Below are positions 8,505 through 16,436 of a stretch of 35,205 nt of DNA, one piece after another. Under the pieces are notes generated by a model. It did not search any database and was not told where the DNA came from. It saw only the letters and a program-made list of their open reading frames with translations. Every line of letters begins with the position of its first letter. Position 1 is the first letter of the stretch. The translations under genes and the position numbers were made by a program. This DNA is from Myxococcales bacterium (GTDB lineage Bacteria; Myxococcota; Myxococcia; Myxococcales; 40CM-4-68-19), in NCBI GenBank assembly GCA_020201435.1, contig JAIVGS010000006.1:1-35205 (forward strand). Reading direction: 5' to 3'.

Positions 8505-10088
8505 ATGCCCCAATTTGCAAACCACTGGTACAGCGGGCGCGCTGCGCGACTGGTCTGCATCGAAGCCGCGCTGGTCGGGCTCGCGATCTGGATCAGCGGC
8601 CGCTCGGCCCACGGCATGCGCGAGCTGGCGGCGCTGATCGCGGCGGCGGCCTGCGTGCCGGCCGCGCTGTACCTCGCCGACCTCTACGACCCGCAGGTGA
8701 TGCGCAACGACCGCAGCCGGGGCGCGAGCGTGCTCAAGGCGCTCGGGTTCGCGGCCCTCGCGGCAGCCATCTGCGGCGTCCTGAGCGGCGGTGGCCTTCC
8801 GCGCGGCGCGCTGATCGACACCATCGGCGTGGCGAGCGTCGGCGTGCTCCTGGCGCGGGCGGCGCTGGTGGCGCGGATCGACGAGCGCGGCCACAACCGG
8901 GTGCTGGTCATCGGCGCGGGCAATCGGGCGCTCGAGATCGAGCGGATCATCCGGACCGAGGCTTACGGCGAGTACGAGGTGGCGGGGAAGCTCGATCCGG
9001 CCGTCGATCTGACGATGCCGGTCGAGCAGCCGAAAGCGGCGGCCGGCGGCGAAGCCGTGATCGCGGCGGCGCCGGGTCCGACGCTCGTCGAGCAGTCGCC
9101 GGCGCCCGAAGTGGTGCCCTCGGCGCAGTTGATCGTCGGGCCCGCGGGAGCGCCGGCGCAGATCCAGGGGCCGGCGGCGGAAGCGAAGGTCGCCTCGCTC
9201 CACGTGGTCGCGGAAGAAATGCCCCTCGCCCCGGTGGTCGCGCTGCCGACGCCGGCGTCGACGCTCGCGGTCACCGCGCACACGCTGTCGCAAGCGGTAC
9301 GCGAGCTGCGCGTCGACACCATCGTGATCGCGTCGGACGAGCGGCGCTCGCGGCTGCCGGTCGAGGAGTTGATCCGTCTGCGGTTGTCGGGCGTGACCGT
9401 GCTTCCGGCGCAGCGGTTCGCCGAGCGCGTGCTGCGGCGCATTCCGTTGTCGCTGCTGCGGCCGAGCGATCTCGCGATCGGGGAGGGCCTGATCTCGCCC
9501 TTGCGCACGGGGTTCAAGCGGGTCTTCGACCTGGTGATGAGCTCGCTGCTGCTGATCTGCGCGGCGCCGGTGCTGTTCGTGCTCGCCATGCTGATCAAGC
9601 TCGACTCGGAAGGGCCCGTCTTCTACTGGCAGGAGCGCGTCGGCCGCGGCGGCAAGCCGTACCGGGTCCACAAGCTGCGGACGATGAAGAAGGACGCCGA
9701 GAAGCTCTCCGGGCCGGTGTGGGCCCAGCAGCGCGATCCGCGCGTCACGCGCCTCGGCGCCTTCCTGCGCAAGTCGCGGCTCGACGAGATTCCGCAGGTG
9801 TTCGCCGTCTTCCGCGGCGACATGTCGTTCGTGGGGCCGCGGCCGGAGCGGCCGTTCTTCGTGCAGCAGCTCAAGACGCAGATCCAGTTCTTCGGCCTGC
9901 GCGAGGCGGTCAAGCCGGGCATCACCGGGTGGGCGCAGATCCGCTATCCGTACGGCGCGACCGTCGAGGACGCTCGCGCGAAGCTCGAGTACGACCTGTA
10001 CTACGTGCAGCACCAGTCGCTGTTCCTCGATCTCGCGATCTGCTTCCACACGGTCAAGACGGTTCTCTTCGGGAGGGGAGCGCGATGA
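8505..10088 (+). CDS. Polyprenyl-phosphate hexose-1-phosphate transferase (PHPT, WbaP/EpsZ-like)
   Basis: This 527-residue membrane enzyme should start the repeat unit by moving a sugar-1-phosphate from a UDP-sugar to undecaprenyl phosphate. The ATG at 8505 has GAGGA just upstream. About four N-terminal hydrophobic segments (residues 15-125) lead to a Rossmann-like domain (VLVIGAGNRALEIERII). The C-terminal catalytic bacterial sugar-transferase domain has its own hydrophobic segment (FDLVMSSLLLICAAPVLF) followed by SEGPVFYWQERVGRGGKPY, HKLRTMKKDAE, LRKSRLDEIPQ, FVGPRPERP and KPGITGWAQI, all hallmark motifs. An Ala/Pro/Val-rich insertion of about 94 residues (165-258) splits the Rossmann-like domain. 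It overlaps the next gene by ATGA and matches ExoE by position. Confidence 0.93.
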   Translation: MPQFANHWYSGRAARLVCIEAALVGLAIWISGRSAHGMRELAALIAAAACVPAALYLADLYDPQVMRNDRSRGASVLKALGFAALAAAICGVLSGGGLPRGALIDTIGVASVGVLLARAALVARIDERGHNRVLVIGAGNRALEIERIIRTEAYGEYEVAGKLDPAVDLTMPVEQPKAAAGGEAVIAAAPGPTLVEQSPAPEVVPSAQLIVGPAGAPAQIQGPAAEAKVASLHVVAEEMPLAPVVALPTPASTLAVTAHTLSQAVRELRVDTIVIASDERRSRLPVEELIRLRLSGVTVLPAQRFAERVLRRIPLSLLRPSDLAIGEGLISPLRTGFKRVFDLVMSSLLLICAAPVLFVLAMLIKLDSEGPVFYWQERVGRGGKPYRVHKLRTMKKDAEKLSGPVWAQQRDPRVTRLGAFLRKSRLDEIPQVFAVFRGDMSFVGPRPERPFFVQQLKTQIQFFGLREAVKPGITGWAQIRYPYGATVEDARAKLEYDLYYVQHQSLFLDLAICFHTVKTVLFGRGAR

Positions 10089-11284
10089 GCGAGGCGCTAC
10101 CGGCCACCGGCTACCGGCCACCGGCTGCCGGCAAGAGCGAGATTCGCGTCGAGGTCGTCGAGGGACGCGATGGATTCGTCCAGCTCGAAAAGGCGTGGAA
10201 TGACGCGCTTTCGAAGGGCCCGCACGATATTCCGATGCTGCGGCACGAATGGCTCAAGGCGTACATCGAGAATTTTGCGCCGGGCGCCACGCTGCGGACG
10301 TTCGTGGCGCGCGCGGGGCGCGAGATCCATGCGGCGATGCCGTTGATCGAGGCGATCGAAAAGAACGCGGACACGTGCTTTCTTCCGATGACGACCTGGG
10401 CCCTGCCGGTGAACGACCACTCGCAGCGCGGGGGCGTCCTGCTCGGCAAGCGGTGGCAAGAGGGTCTCGAGTCGATTTGGCAGACATTGCGAGAGACGGC
10501 CGGCTGGGACCGGCTGCGGCTGCGCGATCTGCCCGAAGGCGCGGCTGACTGGCGGCTGCGCGAGCTCGCGGAGCAGACGGGGTTTCCTTGCGGCCTCTGG
10601 ATCTCGCTGCGCTCGCCGTACTTGCGCCTGCCGGCGCAGGCCTCGGGGCTCGGGCCTCAGACCTCGGGACAGAAGCACAAGCCGCCGACCGCATACGAGC
10701 AGATCGAGGCGCGGCTCGATGGGAAGTTTCGCCAGAATCTGCGGCGGAGGAAGCGGCGGCTCGCCGAGCTCGGGGAAGTGAGCTACGAGTTTGCCGAGGA
10801 CAACGACGCGCTCGCCGACTTCTTCGACATCGAAGCGAGCGGCTGGAAAGGGCGCGACGGGACCGCGATCGCTCAGCGGCCCGAGCTGGTCGGGTTCTAC
10901 ACGCAGGTCGCGCGCGACGCCGCGAAGCGCAAGGCGCTCGCGCTCGGGCTCCTGAAGCTCGCGGGGAAGCCGATCGCCGCGCACCTGAGCATCGTCCACG
11001 GCGGCCGGCATCATCTGATCAAGATCGGGTACGACGAATCCTTGCACGAATATTCGCCCGGCCAGCAGCTGGTTTCCGAGGCGATCCGCGATTCCTGCGA
11101 GCGCGGCCTGCGCGAGTTCGACTTCCTCGGCCCCTGCATGGAGTGGAAGCTGGACTGGGAGTCGGAGCTGCGGACCCACACCTGGCTGACCATCTTCCGT
11201 CCCACACCGAAGGGCCGGTTGGTCCACGCGGCGCGGTTCACCGCCTGGCCGGTCCTCAAAGCGATGCTCCGGAAGGAGTCCTGA
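10085..11284 (+). CDS. GNAT/FemAB-fold acyltransferase (CelD/BcsL-like), first copy
   Basis: This 399-residue protein has the double-GNAT architecture of the CelD/BcsL and FemAB groups, which transfer acyl or aminoacyl groups. Visible hallmarks are FRQNLRRRKRRLAELG, DFFDIEASGWKGRDGTAI, KPIAAHLSIVHGGRHHLIKIGYDESLHEYSPGQ (split across the core) and REFDFLGP with EWKLDWES. The ATG at 10085 overlaps the PHPT stop (ATGA). The first codons contain a tandem 14-base repeat encoding a Pro/Gly stretch, so the real domain begins near residue 18. It matches ExoG by order. The donor and acceptor are unknown; an N-acyl or aminoacyl decoration of the polymer precursor is likely. Confidence 0.87.
   Translation: MSEALPATGYRPPAAGKSEIRVEVVEGRDGFVQLEKAWNDALSKGPHDIPMLRHEWLKAYIENFAPGATLRTFVARAGREIHAAMPLIEAIEKNADTCFLPMTTWALPVNDHSQRGGVLLGKRWQEGLESIWQTLRETAGWDRLRLRDLPEGAADWRLRELAEQTGFPCGLWISLRSPYLRLPAQASGLGPQTSGQKHKPPTAYEQIEARLDGKFRQNLRRRKRRLAELGEVSYEFAEDNDALADFFDIEASGWKGRDGTAIAQRPELVGFYTQVARDAAKRKALALGLLKLAGKPIAAHLSIVHGGRHHLIKIGYDESLHEYSPGQQLVSEAIRDSCERGLREFDFLGPCMEWKLDWESELRTHTWLTIFRPTPKGRLVHAARFTAWPVLKAMLRKES
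10097..10124 (+). repeat. Tandem 14-bp repeat in the start of the first GNAT gene
   Basis: CTACCGGCCACCGG occurs twice head to tail (10097-10110 and 10111-10124), with a partial third copy (CTGCCGG). It lies within codons 5-15 and encodes a Pro/Thr/Gly-rich N-terminal extension. The 14-base unit is not a multiple of three, so copy-number change would shift the frame. Confidence 0.85.
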
Positions 11285-11286
11285 CG

Positions 11287-12489
11287 ATGGCCAACACTGC
11301 GCAGCGTCTTCGCGTCGCCGAAGGGCAGGGCGAGCGCGCTCCGGCCCCGACGCGGACGGTCCCGTGCATGCAGACGACCTGGCCGCACATGCTCTTCCCG
11401 CGGCCGGCGGCGGCGGTCCCGCTGGTGTTTCCGTTCGATCAGCCCGGCCTGCGCTACCGGTATTTCGCGCGCAATGCGGTGTGGGACGCGATCCGGCTGC
11501 TCGACCTCGCCGGCAAGCGCGTGCTGATGCCCGCGTACCATCACGGCGTCGAGCTGGAGACGCTGCTGGCGGGGGGAGTGCAGCCGGTCTTCTTCCGCGT
11601 CGACGGCCAGATGCGCGCCGACTTCGAGGACGCGCGCGCGAAGGCATCCGGGGACATCGCCGCGCTGTACGTCATCCACTACGCGGGGTTCCCGCAGGAC
11701 ATGGTGGCGGCGCGGCAGCTCGCTCGGGAATTGGGCGTGCCGGTGATCGAGGACTGCGCGCTCGCGCTGCTCTCGCGCGACGGGGAGAAGCCGCTCGGCT
11801 CGTCCGGCGACGTCTCGGTCTTCTGCCTCTACAAGACGTTGCCGGTGCCGAACGGGGGCCTCCTGCTCGCGCGCGGCGAGCTGGCGCGCAAGCTCGACAT
11901 CCTGCCGTACGCGCCGCCGCCGCCGATTCCGTCGACCGCGTCGCACCTGATCGGCAGCCTGCTCTCGAACCTCGAGCTGCGCACCGGCGAGTTCGGCCGC
12001 CGCGCGCGGCAGGCGATGCGCGACGCGGGCCGCTGGTTCGTCTCTCGCGCCAACGTCGAGCGTGTCTCGACCGGGACGCAGCACTTCAACGTCAACGACG
12101 TGCATCTCGGCATGAGCGCGGCGAGCCATCTCGTCCTGCGCAACCAGGACTTCGCCGGGATCGTCGAGCGTCGGCGCCGCAACTACTTCCTGCTCTACGC
12201 GATGCTGCGCGACGTCGCTCCGCCGATCACGGGGGAGCTCAAGCCCGGCGTCTGCCCGCTCTTCTACCCGATGCCGACCGACGACAAGGCGGGCGCGATG
12301 GCGCGGCTGCTCGCGCGCGGCGTCGAGACCGTCGACTTCTGGCGCGTGCGGCACCCGGCAGTGCCGGGCGGGGCCTTCCCCGAGGTCGACAGGCTGCGGG
12401 AGCGCGTCCTCGAGCTGCCGGTGCACCAGGATCTCTCGCCCGCCGATGCCGAGCACGTCGCTTCCTGCGTGCGGGAGCTGCTCGCGTGA
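11287..12489 (+). CDS. DegT/DnrJ/EryC1/StrS-family PLP aminotransferase
   Basis: This 400-residue enzyme is of the sugar aminotransferase family, which usually converts a nucleotide keto-sugar to an amino sugar with glutamate as donor. The cofactor residues appear intact: RNAVWDAIRLL near the N-terminus, HYAGFPQDM, Asp in PVIEDCALALLS (pyrimidine contact) and the internal-aldimine Lys in VFCLYKTLPVPNGG. The ATG at 11287 follows AAGGAG. The first 40 residues are poorly ordered and Pro/Ala-rich. The end overlaps the next gene as GTGA. Flanked by two GNAT/FemAB genes, it matches ExoH. A route to an N-acylated amino sugar is a reasonable guess. Confidence 0.9.
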   Translation: MANTAQRLRVAEGQGERAPAPTRTVPCMQTTWPHMLFPRPAAAVPLVFPFDQPGLRYRYFARNAVWDAIRLLDLAGKRVLMPAYHHGVELETLLAGGVQPVFFRVDGQMRADFEDARAKASGDIAALYVIHYAGFPQDMVAARQLARELGVPVIEDCALALLSRDGEKPLGSSGDVSVFCLYKTLPVPNGGLLLARGELARKLDILPYAPPPPIPSTASHLIGSLLSNLELRTGEFGRRARQAMRDAGRWFVSRANVERVSTGTQHFNVNDVHLGMSAASHLVLRNQDFAGIVERRRRNYFLLYAMLRDVAPPITGELKPGVCPLFYPMPTDDKAGAMARLLARGVETVDFWRVRHPAVPGGAFPEVDRLRERVLELPVHQDLSPADAEHVASCVRELLA

Positions 12490-13658
12490 CGCAGGCCGCT
12501 GCCGTCATCGAGGTGAAACCGATCGAAGTCGAGATCGGCCCTCCCGGCACCGACGAGTGGCGCGAGCTGAACGGGCGCGCCCGCGCCGGCTGCATGTTCC
12601 TCTCGCCCGACTGGCTGGAGCCGTGGTGGAAGCACTTCGGCGGCGGCCGCGAGCTGCGGACGATCTGCGTCCGCGAGGGCGGAAAGCTGATCGGCCTGTT
12701 GCCGCTCTTCGCCGAGCAGATCGCGCTCGGCGGCGTGCCGGCGCGGCGGATCGCGTTCCTCGGCGACGGCGACACCGGCTGCGATTATCTCGACGCGCTC
12801 GCCGAGCCGGGGCGCGAGCGGGAAGTGCTCGATCACTGCCTCGCGGCGCTGATGAACCTCGAATGGGACGTGTGCGATCTCGACGGCCTCTGGCGGGAGA
12901 GCTTCACCGCCGGCCAGATCGCGGCCCGGTTTCCTCCGTCGCACGCGACCGGCGGCATCGTCCGCGACTCGCGGTTGCGCTACGTCTGCCCGCACATCCC
13001 GCTCAACGGCACGTACGATCAGTACCTGCAGGGCCTCTCGCGCCGCGAGAATCTGAAGCGCCGGGAAAAGTGGCTCTTCCGGCAACCGGGCGTCTTCATC
13101 GAGTGCGCGCGCACGCCGCAGGAAGCGGTCAAGGCGGCCGAGCAGTTCCTCGAGCTGCACCGGGCGCGCTGGGCGGTCGAGGGCGGCTCGGACGGCTTGT
13201 CGGACGCGCGCCACGAAGCCTTTCATCGCGACGCGGCGCAGCGGCTGGCGCAGACCGGCGCGCTGCGGATGTACACGCTCTACGCGGCGCGGCGACCGGT
13301 CGCGTCGGTGTACGGCGTCGTCCACGGCGGCAAGTTCAATTATTACCAGTCGGGGTACGACCCGAACTGGGCGTCGCGCTCGGTTGGCCTGGTCCTGCTG
13401 GCAAAGACCGTCGCCGACGCCTTCGCCGAGGGTCTCCAGGAATTCGACTTCCTGCGCGGCAACGAGGGCTACAAGGGCGAGTGGGCGCGCGGGGAGCGCT
13501 GGACCATCCAGCTCCGGCTCTGGCGCGGCGTACGCGGCCGCGCTGCGCGTAACGCGCTCGCCGCGACTTTGTTCGCTCGTGAAACGTTCAAGGCCGCGCT
13601 GCCGAAAGAGACGCTCGCCGCACTGCGCAAGATGAAACGCGCTCTGCAGCGGCGGTGA
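12486..13658 (+). CDS. GNAT/FemAB-fold acyltransferase, second copy
   Basis: This 390-residue protein has the same double-GNAT type as the gene two places upstream but clearly diverged sequence. Landmarks are MFLSPDWLEPWWKHFGGG, ELRTICVREGGKLIGLLPLF, LSRRENLKRREKWLF, FLELHRARWAVEGGSDGL, RRPVASVYGVVHGGKFNYY, QSGYDPNWASRSVGLV and LQEFDFLRGNEGYKGEW. The GTG at 12486 overlaps the upstream stop (GTGA), which fixes the start. It corresponds to ExoI. Two non-identical copies suggest two different substrates or successive acylations. Confidence 0.87.
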   Translation: MTQAAAVIEVKPIEVEIGPPGTDEWRELNGRARAGCMFLSPDWLEPWWKHFGGGRELRTICVREGGKLIGLLPLFAEQIALGGVPARRIAFLGDGDTGCDYLDALAEPGREREVLDHCLAALMNLEWDVCDLDGLWRESFTAGQIAARFPPSHATGGIVRDSRLRYVCPHIPLNGTYDQYLQGLSRRENLKRREKWLFRQPGVFIECARTPQEAVKAAEQFLELHRARWAVEGGSDGLSDARHEAFHRDAAQRLAQTGALRMYTLYAARRPVASVYGVVHGGKFNYYQSGYDPNWASRSVGLVLLAKTVADAFAEGLQEFDFLRGNEGYKGEWARGERWTIQLRLWRGVRGRAARNALAATLFARETFKAALPKETLAALRKMKRALQRR

Positions 13659-13705
13659 CGGCGCGCAGTGTACAGATTGCCGCCGTCGAGAGGGGGAGGG
13701 CGCGG

Positions 13706-14878
13706 ATGGAGCGGCTGAAGCAACAGGCAATTCAGATGGCGCGGCGCGCCGCGAAAGGTGTCGCCGCGATCGCGTTGCACTGGTCGGGCGCGCGCGAGCT
13801 GCTCTCCGCGGTCCAGCGGCGCGCGGTCGGCGGGCGGCGCGTGCTGATCCTCAGCTACCACCGGGTGGTGAAGGACTTCGGGCTGGAGGAGAAGCGCAGC
13901 CTCTCCTCGCTCAACGTCTCTCACGAGACGTTCCGGCGGCACCTCGAGGCGCTCCAGGAGACCCACGACATCGTCCCGCTCGAGGACGCGCTCTCGGTCA
14001 TCGACGGCAGCAGGGCCGCCGCGCGCGACGTGGCGGTGATCACCTTCGACGACGGTTATCGCGACGTGTACGCGCACGCTTTCCCGGTGATGCGCGACAT
14101 GCGCGTCCCGGGAGTGGTCTACGTGCCTTCGGCGCTGATCGGCACCGAGCGGCGGCTGGGACACGATCGGCTCTACGCGGCGCTGGCGCGGATGCGCGAG
14201 CGCGGCATCGGTCCGGTCGCGGTCGGCGTCGGCGGCCGCGGCGAGCGCTGGCTCACGGACGCGCTCGAAGGCGGCGCCGATCCGCACACCGCGCTCGAGC
14301 GGCTGATCGCGCACTACCCGACGCCGGGGCTGCTCGAGCTCGCCGAGGCTCTCGAGGAGCGCCTCGGGCTCAAGCACGAGAAGGCGCCCGACGGGCAGCT
14401 GCCGATGACGTGGGAGATGCTGCGCGAGATGGATTCGCACGGCATCGTCACCGGCGCGCACACTGCCGAGCACACCGTGCTGACCCACGCGAAGCTCAGC
14501 GAGGCGCGGCGCGAGATCGCGCAATGCAAGGCGACGCTCGAACGAGGCGTGCACAAGCCGGTGAAGCACTTCGCGTACTGCAACGGCTATTACAGCGCGG
14601 GCGTCGCCCAGGCCCTGCGCGCGGAAGGGTTCATCAGCGCGGTCACCACCGAAGACATGCCCAACGTGCCCGGCGCCGATCCGTTCGCGCTCAAGCGCAA
14701 GGTCCTCTGGGAAGCGTCGTCGATGGGCGCCCTCGGCTTCTATTCCAAACCGCTCATCGCCTGCCAGTTCGACGACACCTTCGGCATGCTCGGCGTGCAG
14801 AAGCCCGTGATGGGGGCGCGGCCGACCAACTTCGAAAAAGAGGAGACGGCGCCAGCGGAGATCTCGGCGCACGGCTGA
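13706..14878 (+). CDS. Polysaccharide deacetylase (NodB-homology, CE4)
   Basis: This is a metal-dependent N- or O-deacetylase of polysaccharides. The NodB motifs are visible: TFDDGYRD (motif 1, about residue 112), HTAEH (motif 2, metal-binding His pair) and KHFAYCNGYYS (motif 3). LILSYHRVV and LEALQETHDIVPLEDAL are typical of this family's N-terminal part. The ATG at 13706 has an excellent ribosome site (AGGGGGAGGG); a GTG at 13655 would give a GTGA overlap with the upstream gene and 17 more residues, and cannot be excluded. The 390-residue protein has no signal peptide but a basic, possibly membrane-associated N-terminus. It may act on lipid-linked intermediates in the cytoplasm. Confidence 0.9.
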   Translation: MERLKQQAIQMARRAAKGVAAIALHWSGARELLSAVQRRAVGGRRVLILSYHRVVKDFGLEEKRSLSSLNVSHETFRRHLEALQETHDIVPLEDALSVIDGSRAAARDVAVITFDDGYRDVYAHAFPVMRDMRVPGVVYVPSALIGTERRLGHDRLYAALARMRERGIGPVAVGVGGRGERWLTDALEGGADPHTALERLIAHYPTPGLLELAEALEERLGLKHEKAPDGQLPMTWEMLREMDSHGIVTGAHTAEHTVLTHAKLSEARREIAQCKATLERGVHKPVKHFAYCNGYYSAGVAQALRAEGFISAVTTEDMPNVPGADPFALKRKVLWEASSMGALGFYSKPLIACQFDDTFGMLGVQKPVMGARPTNFEKEETAPAEISAHG

Positions 14879-14881
14879 GAC

Positions 14882-16351
14882 ATGAAACCGAGGGGGATCC
14901 TGGGACAGGCCGGCCCGCTGATGCTGGGCCGCGGCGGCGCGACGGTGCTGGGCTTCGCGCTGCCGCTGATCCTGACGCGCCTTCTGCCGCAGGCGGAGTT
15001 CGGAACGTACAAGCAGGTGTGGCTGGTGGTCAGCACCGCCTACCTGATGCTGCAGCTCGGGATGGCGCAGAGCCTCTACTACTTCATCCCGCGCAAGGAC
15101 GGCCGCGCCAAGCAGTGGCTGACCCAGGCCACGGTTTCGCTCTCCGTGATCGGCATCGTCTGCGGCATCGCGCTCTATGCCGGCCGGTTCGCGATCGCGA
15201 AGCAATTCGGAAATCCGGAGCTCGCGCAGTTCGGGCTGCCGATGGCGCTGATCGCGGCGTTCATGATCGCCGGCTCGCCGCTCGAGATCCACCTCACCGC
15301 CGAGGGAAAGGTCCGGACCGCGGCGTGGTGCATCTTCCTCTCCGACGCTTTCCGGGTCGTCGCCTCGGTGGTCCCGCTGCTGCTCGGTTGGGGCTTGCGC
15401 GGCTTCTTCTGGGCTTACGTCCTTCACGCCGCCGCCCGGTGCGCCGTGCAGCAGATGTTCTTCCTCGCTCACGGAAAGCCGGCCCTGGAGTGGAAGCTGT
15501 GGAGGGAGCAGCTCGCGTACGCGCTGCCGTTCGGTGCGGCGATCCTGCTCGACATCCCGCAGAAGACGTTCCACCAGTGGGCGGTCGGCTGGAGCGTCGA
15601 CGCGGCGGCGTTCGCCATCTATGCGCAGGGCTGCTTCCAGCTGCCAATTGTAAACTTACTATACTCTCCGATCAGCGACATCCTCCAGGTGCGGCTCGCG
15701 CAGCCCGGGGGCCACGATCACCGGGTGCATCTCTTCCACGACGCGAATCTTCGGCTGGCCGCCGTCTTCTTTCCGTTCACCGCCGGCATGGTCGCGGCCG
15801 CGTCCCTCTTCATCCCGGCGCTCTTCACCCACACCTACGACGCGAGCGTGCCGATCTTCCGGGTCGCCATCCTCATGACGCCGTTCGCTTCGCTGCCGCT
15901 CGACGGTACGCTGCGGGCGCTCGGCGAGACGAAGTACCTCTTCCGCATCTTCTTCTGGCGCCTGCTGGTGACGGCGCCGGCGGTGCTGCTCGGGATGCAC
16001 GCCTTCGGCATGATCGGCGCGATCACCGGCCATGCGCTCGCGGAGTCGGTGATGCGGGTCGCGATGCTCGACAAGACCCGCCGGATGCTCGACGCGACCT
16101 GGCGCGAAGTGCTCCCGTGGGGGCAACTCGGCGTGATCGCCGTTGCGTCGGTCGTCGCCTGCGCGCCGGCGATTCTGATCGCGCGTCATTCGGCTGCGGG
16201 CCCACGCCCCTTCCTCGCGCTCTGCGCGGCCGGTGTGTCGTATCTCGCGGTGTACCTCGCGGCGATCGCCTTCACCCCCGGCGAGGGCGGCGCCATCGAC
16301 CGGATCCGTCGCGTCCTGCTCGGCCACGCCCCGGCGCAAGCGAGCGCCTGA
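14882..16351 (+). CDS. Wzx-type polysaccharide flippase (MOP superfamily)
   Basis: This 489-residue polytopic inner-membrane protein has about 12-14 hydrophobic segments. The start matches the Wzx/RfbX pattern (GPLMLGRGGATVLGFALPLILTRLLPQAEFGTYKQVW), broken here only for length. The expected job is moving the undecaprenyl-linked repeat unit across the inner membrane. It starts 3 bases after the deacetylase stop. A run of AT-rich, otherwise rare codons at 15644-15667 (including TTA and CTA) stands out from the surrounding GC-rich usage. Its presence makes this a Wzx/Wzy pathway locus, but no Wzy polymerase is recognisable in the window. Confidence 0.9.
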   Translation: MKPRGILGQAGPLMLGRGGATVLGFALPLILTRLLPQAEFGTYKQVWLVVSTAYLMLQLGMAQSLYYFIPRKDGRAKQWLTQATVSLSVIGIVCGIALYAGRFAIAKQFGNPELAQFGLPMALIAAFMIAGSPLEIHLTAEGKVRTAAWCIFLSDAFRVVASVVPLLLGWGLRGFFWAYVLHAAARCAVQQMFFLAHGKPALEWKLWREQLAYALPFGAAILLDIPQKTFHQWAVGWSVDAAAFAIYAQGCFQLPIVNLLYSPISDILQVRLAQPGGHDHRVHLFHDANLRLAAVFFPFTAGMVAAASLFIPALFTHTYDASVPIFRVAILMTPFASLPLDGTLRALGETKYLFRIFFWRLLVTAPAVLLGMHAFGMIGAITGHALAESVMRVAMLDKTRRMLDATWREVLPWGQLGVIAVASVVACAPAILIARHSAAGPRPFLALCAAGVSYLAVYLAAIAFTPGEGGAIDRIRRVLLGHAPAQASA

Positions 16352-16373
16352 AAGCGAACAGTCGCCGGGCGGC

Positions 16374-16432
16374 TGCCCCCTTGCCGGCCGAGGGGCGCCT
16401 CCCCACCTTCCTGTGGGCGTGTGGGGGAGGCG
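16374..16432 (+). promoter_or_regulatory. Hairpin covering the ribosome site of the first GT4 gene
   Basis: In the 85-base gap after the flippase, CGCCTCCCCAC (16396-16406) pairs with GTGGGGGAGGCG (16421-16432, one bulged G). The right arm contains the GGGGGAGG ribosome site for the ATG at 16437. Just upstream, a CCCC near 16377 can pair with GGGG at 16392-16395, with a CCGGCC-containing loop. The overlap at the junction makes the two stems possible alternatives. A translational attenuator or processing site is plausible; a simple intra-operon hairpin is the alternative. Confidence 0.45.
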
Positions 16433-16436
16433 GGAC

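Noticed and set aside
13655-13705. GTG start of the deacetylase overlapping the upstream stop
   Set aside because: It is possible, since GTGA overlaps are common here, but the ATG at 13706 has a much stronger ribosome site, and the extra 17 residues look like non-coding sequence.
13469-15574. 701-codon open frame on the minus strand
   Set aside because: It lies opposite the second GNAT, deacetylase and flippase genes. The translation has no recognisable domain and a shadow-type composition.
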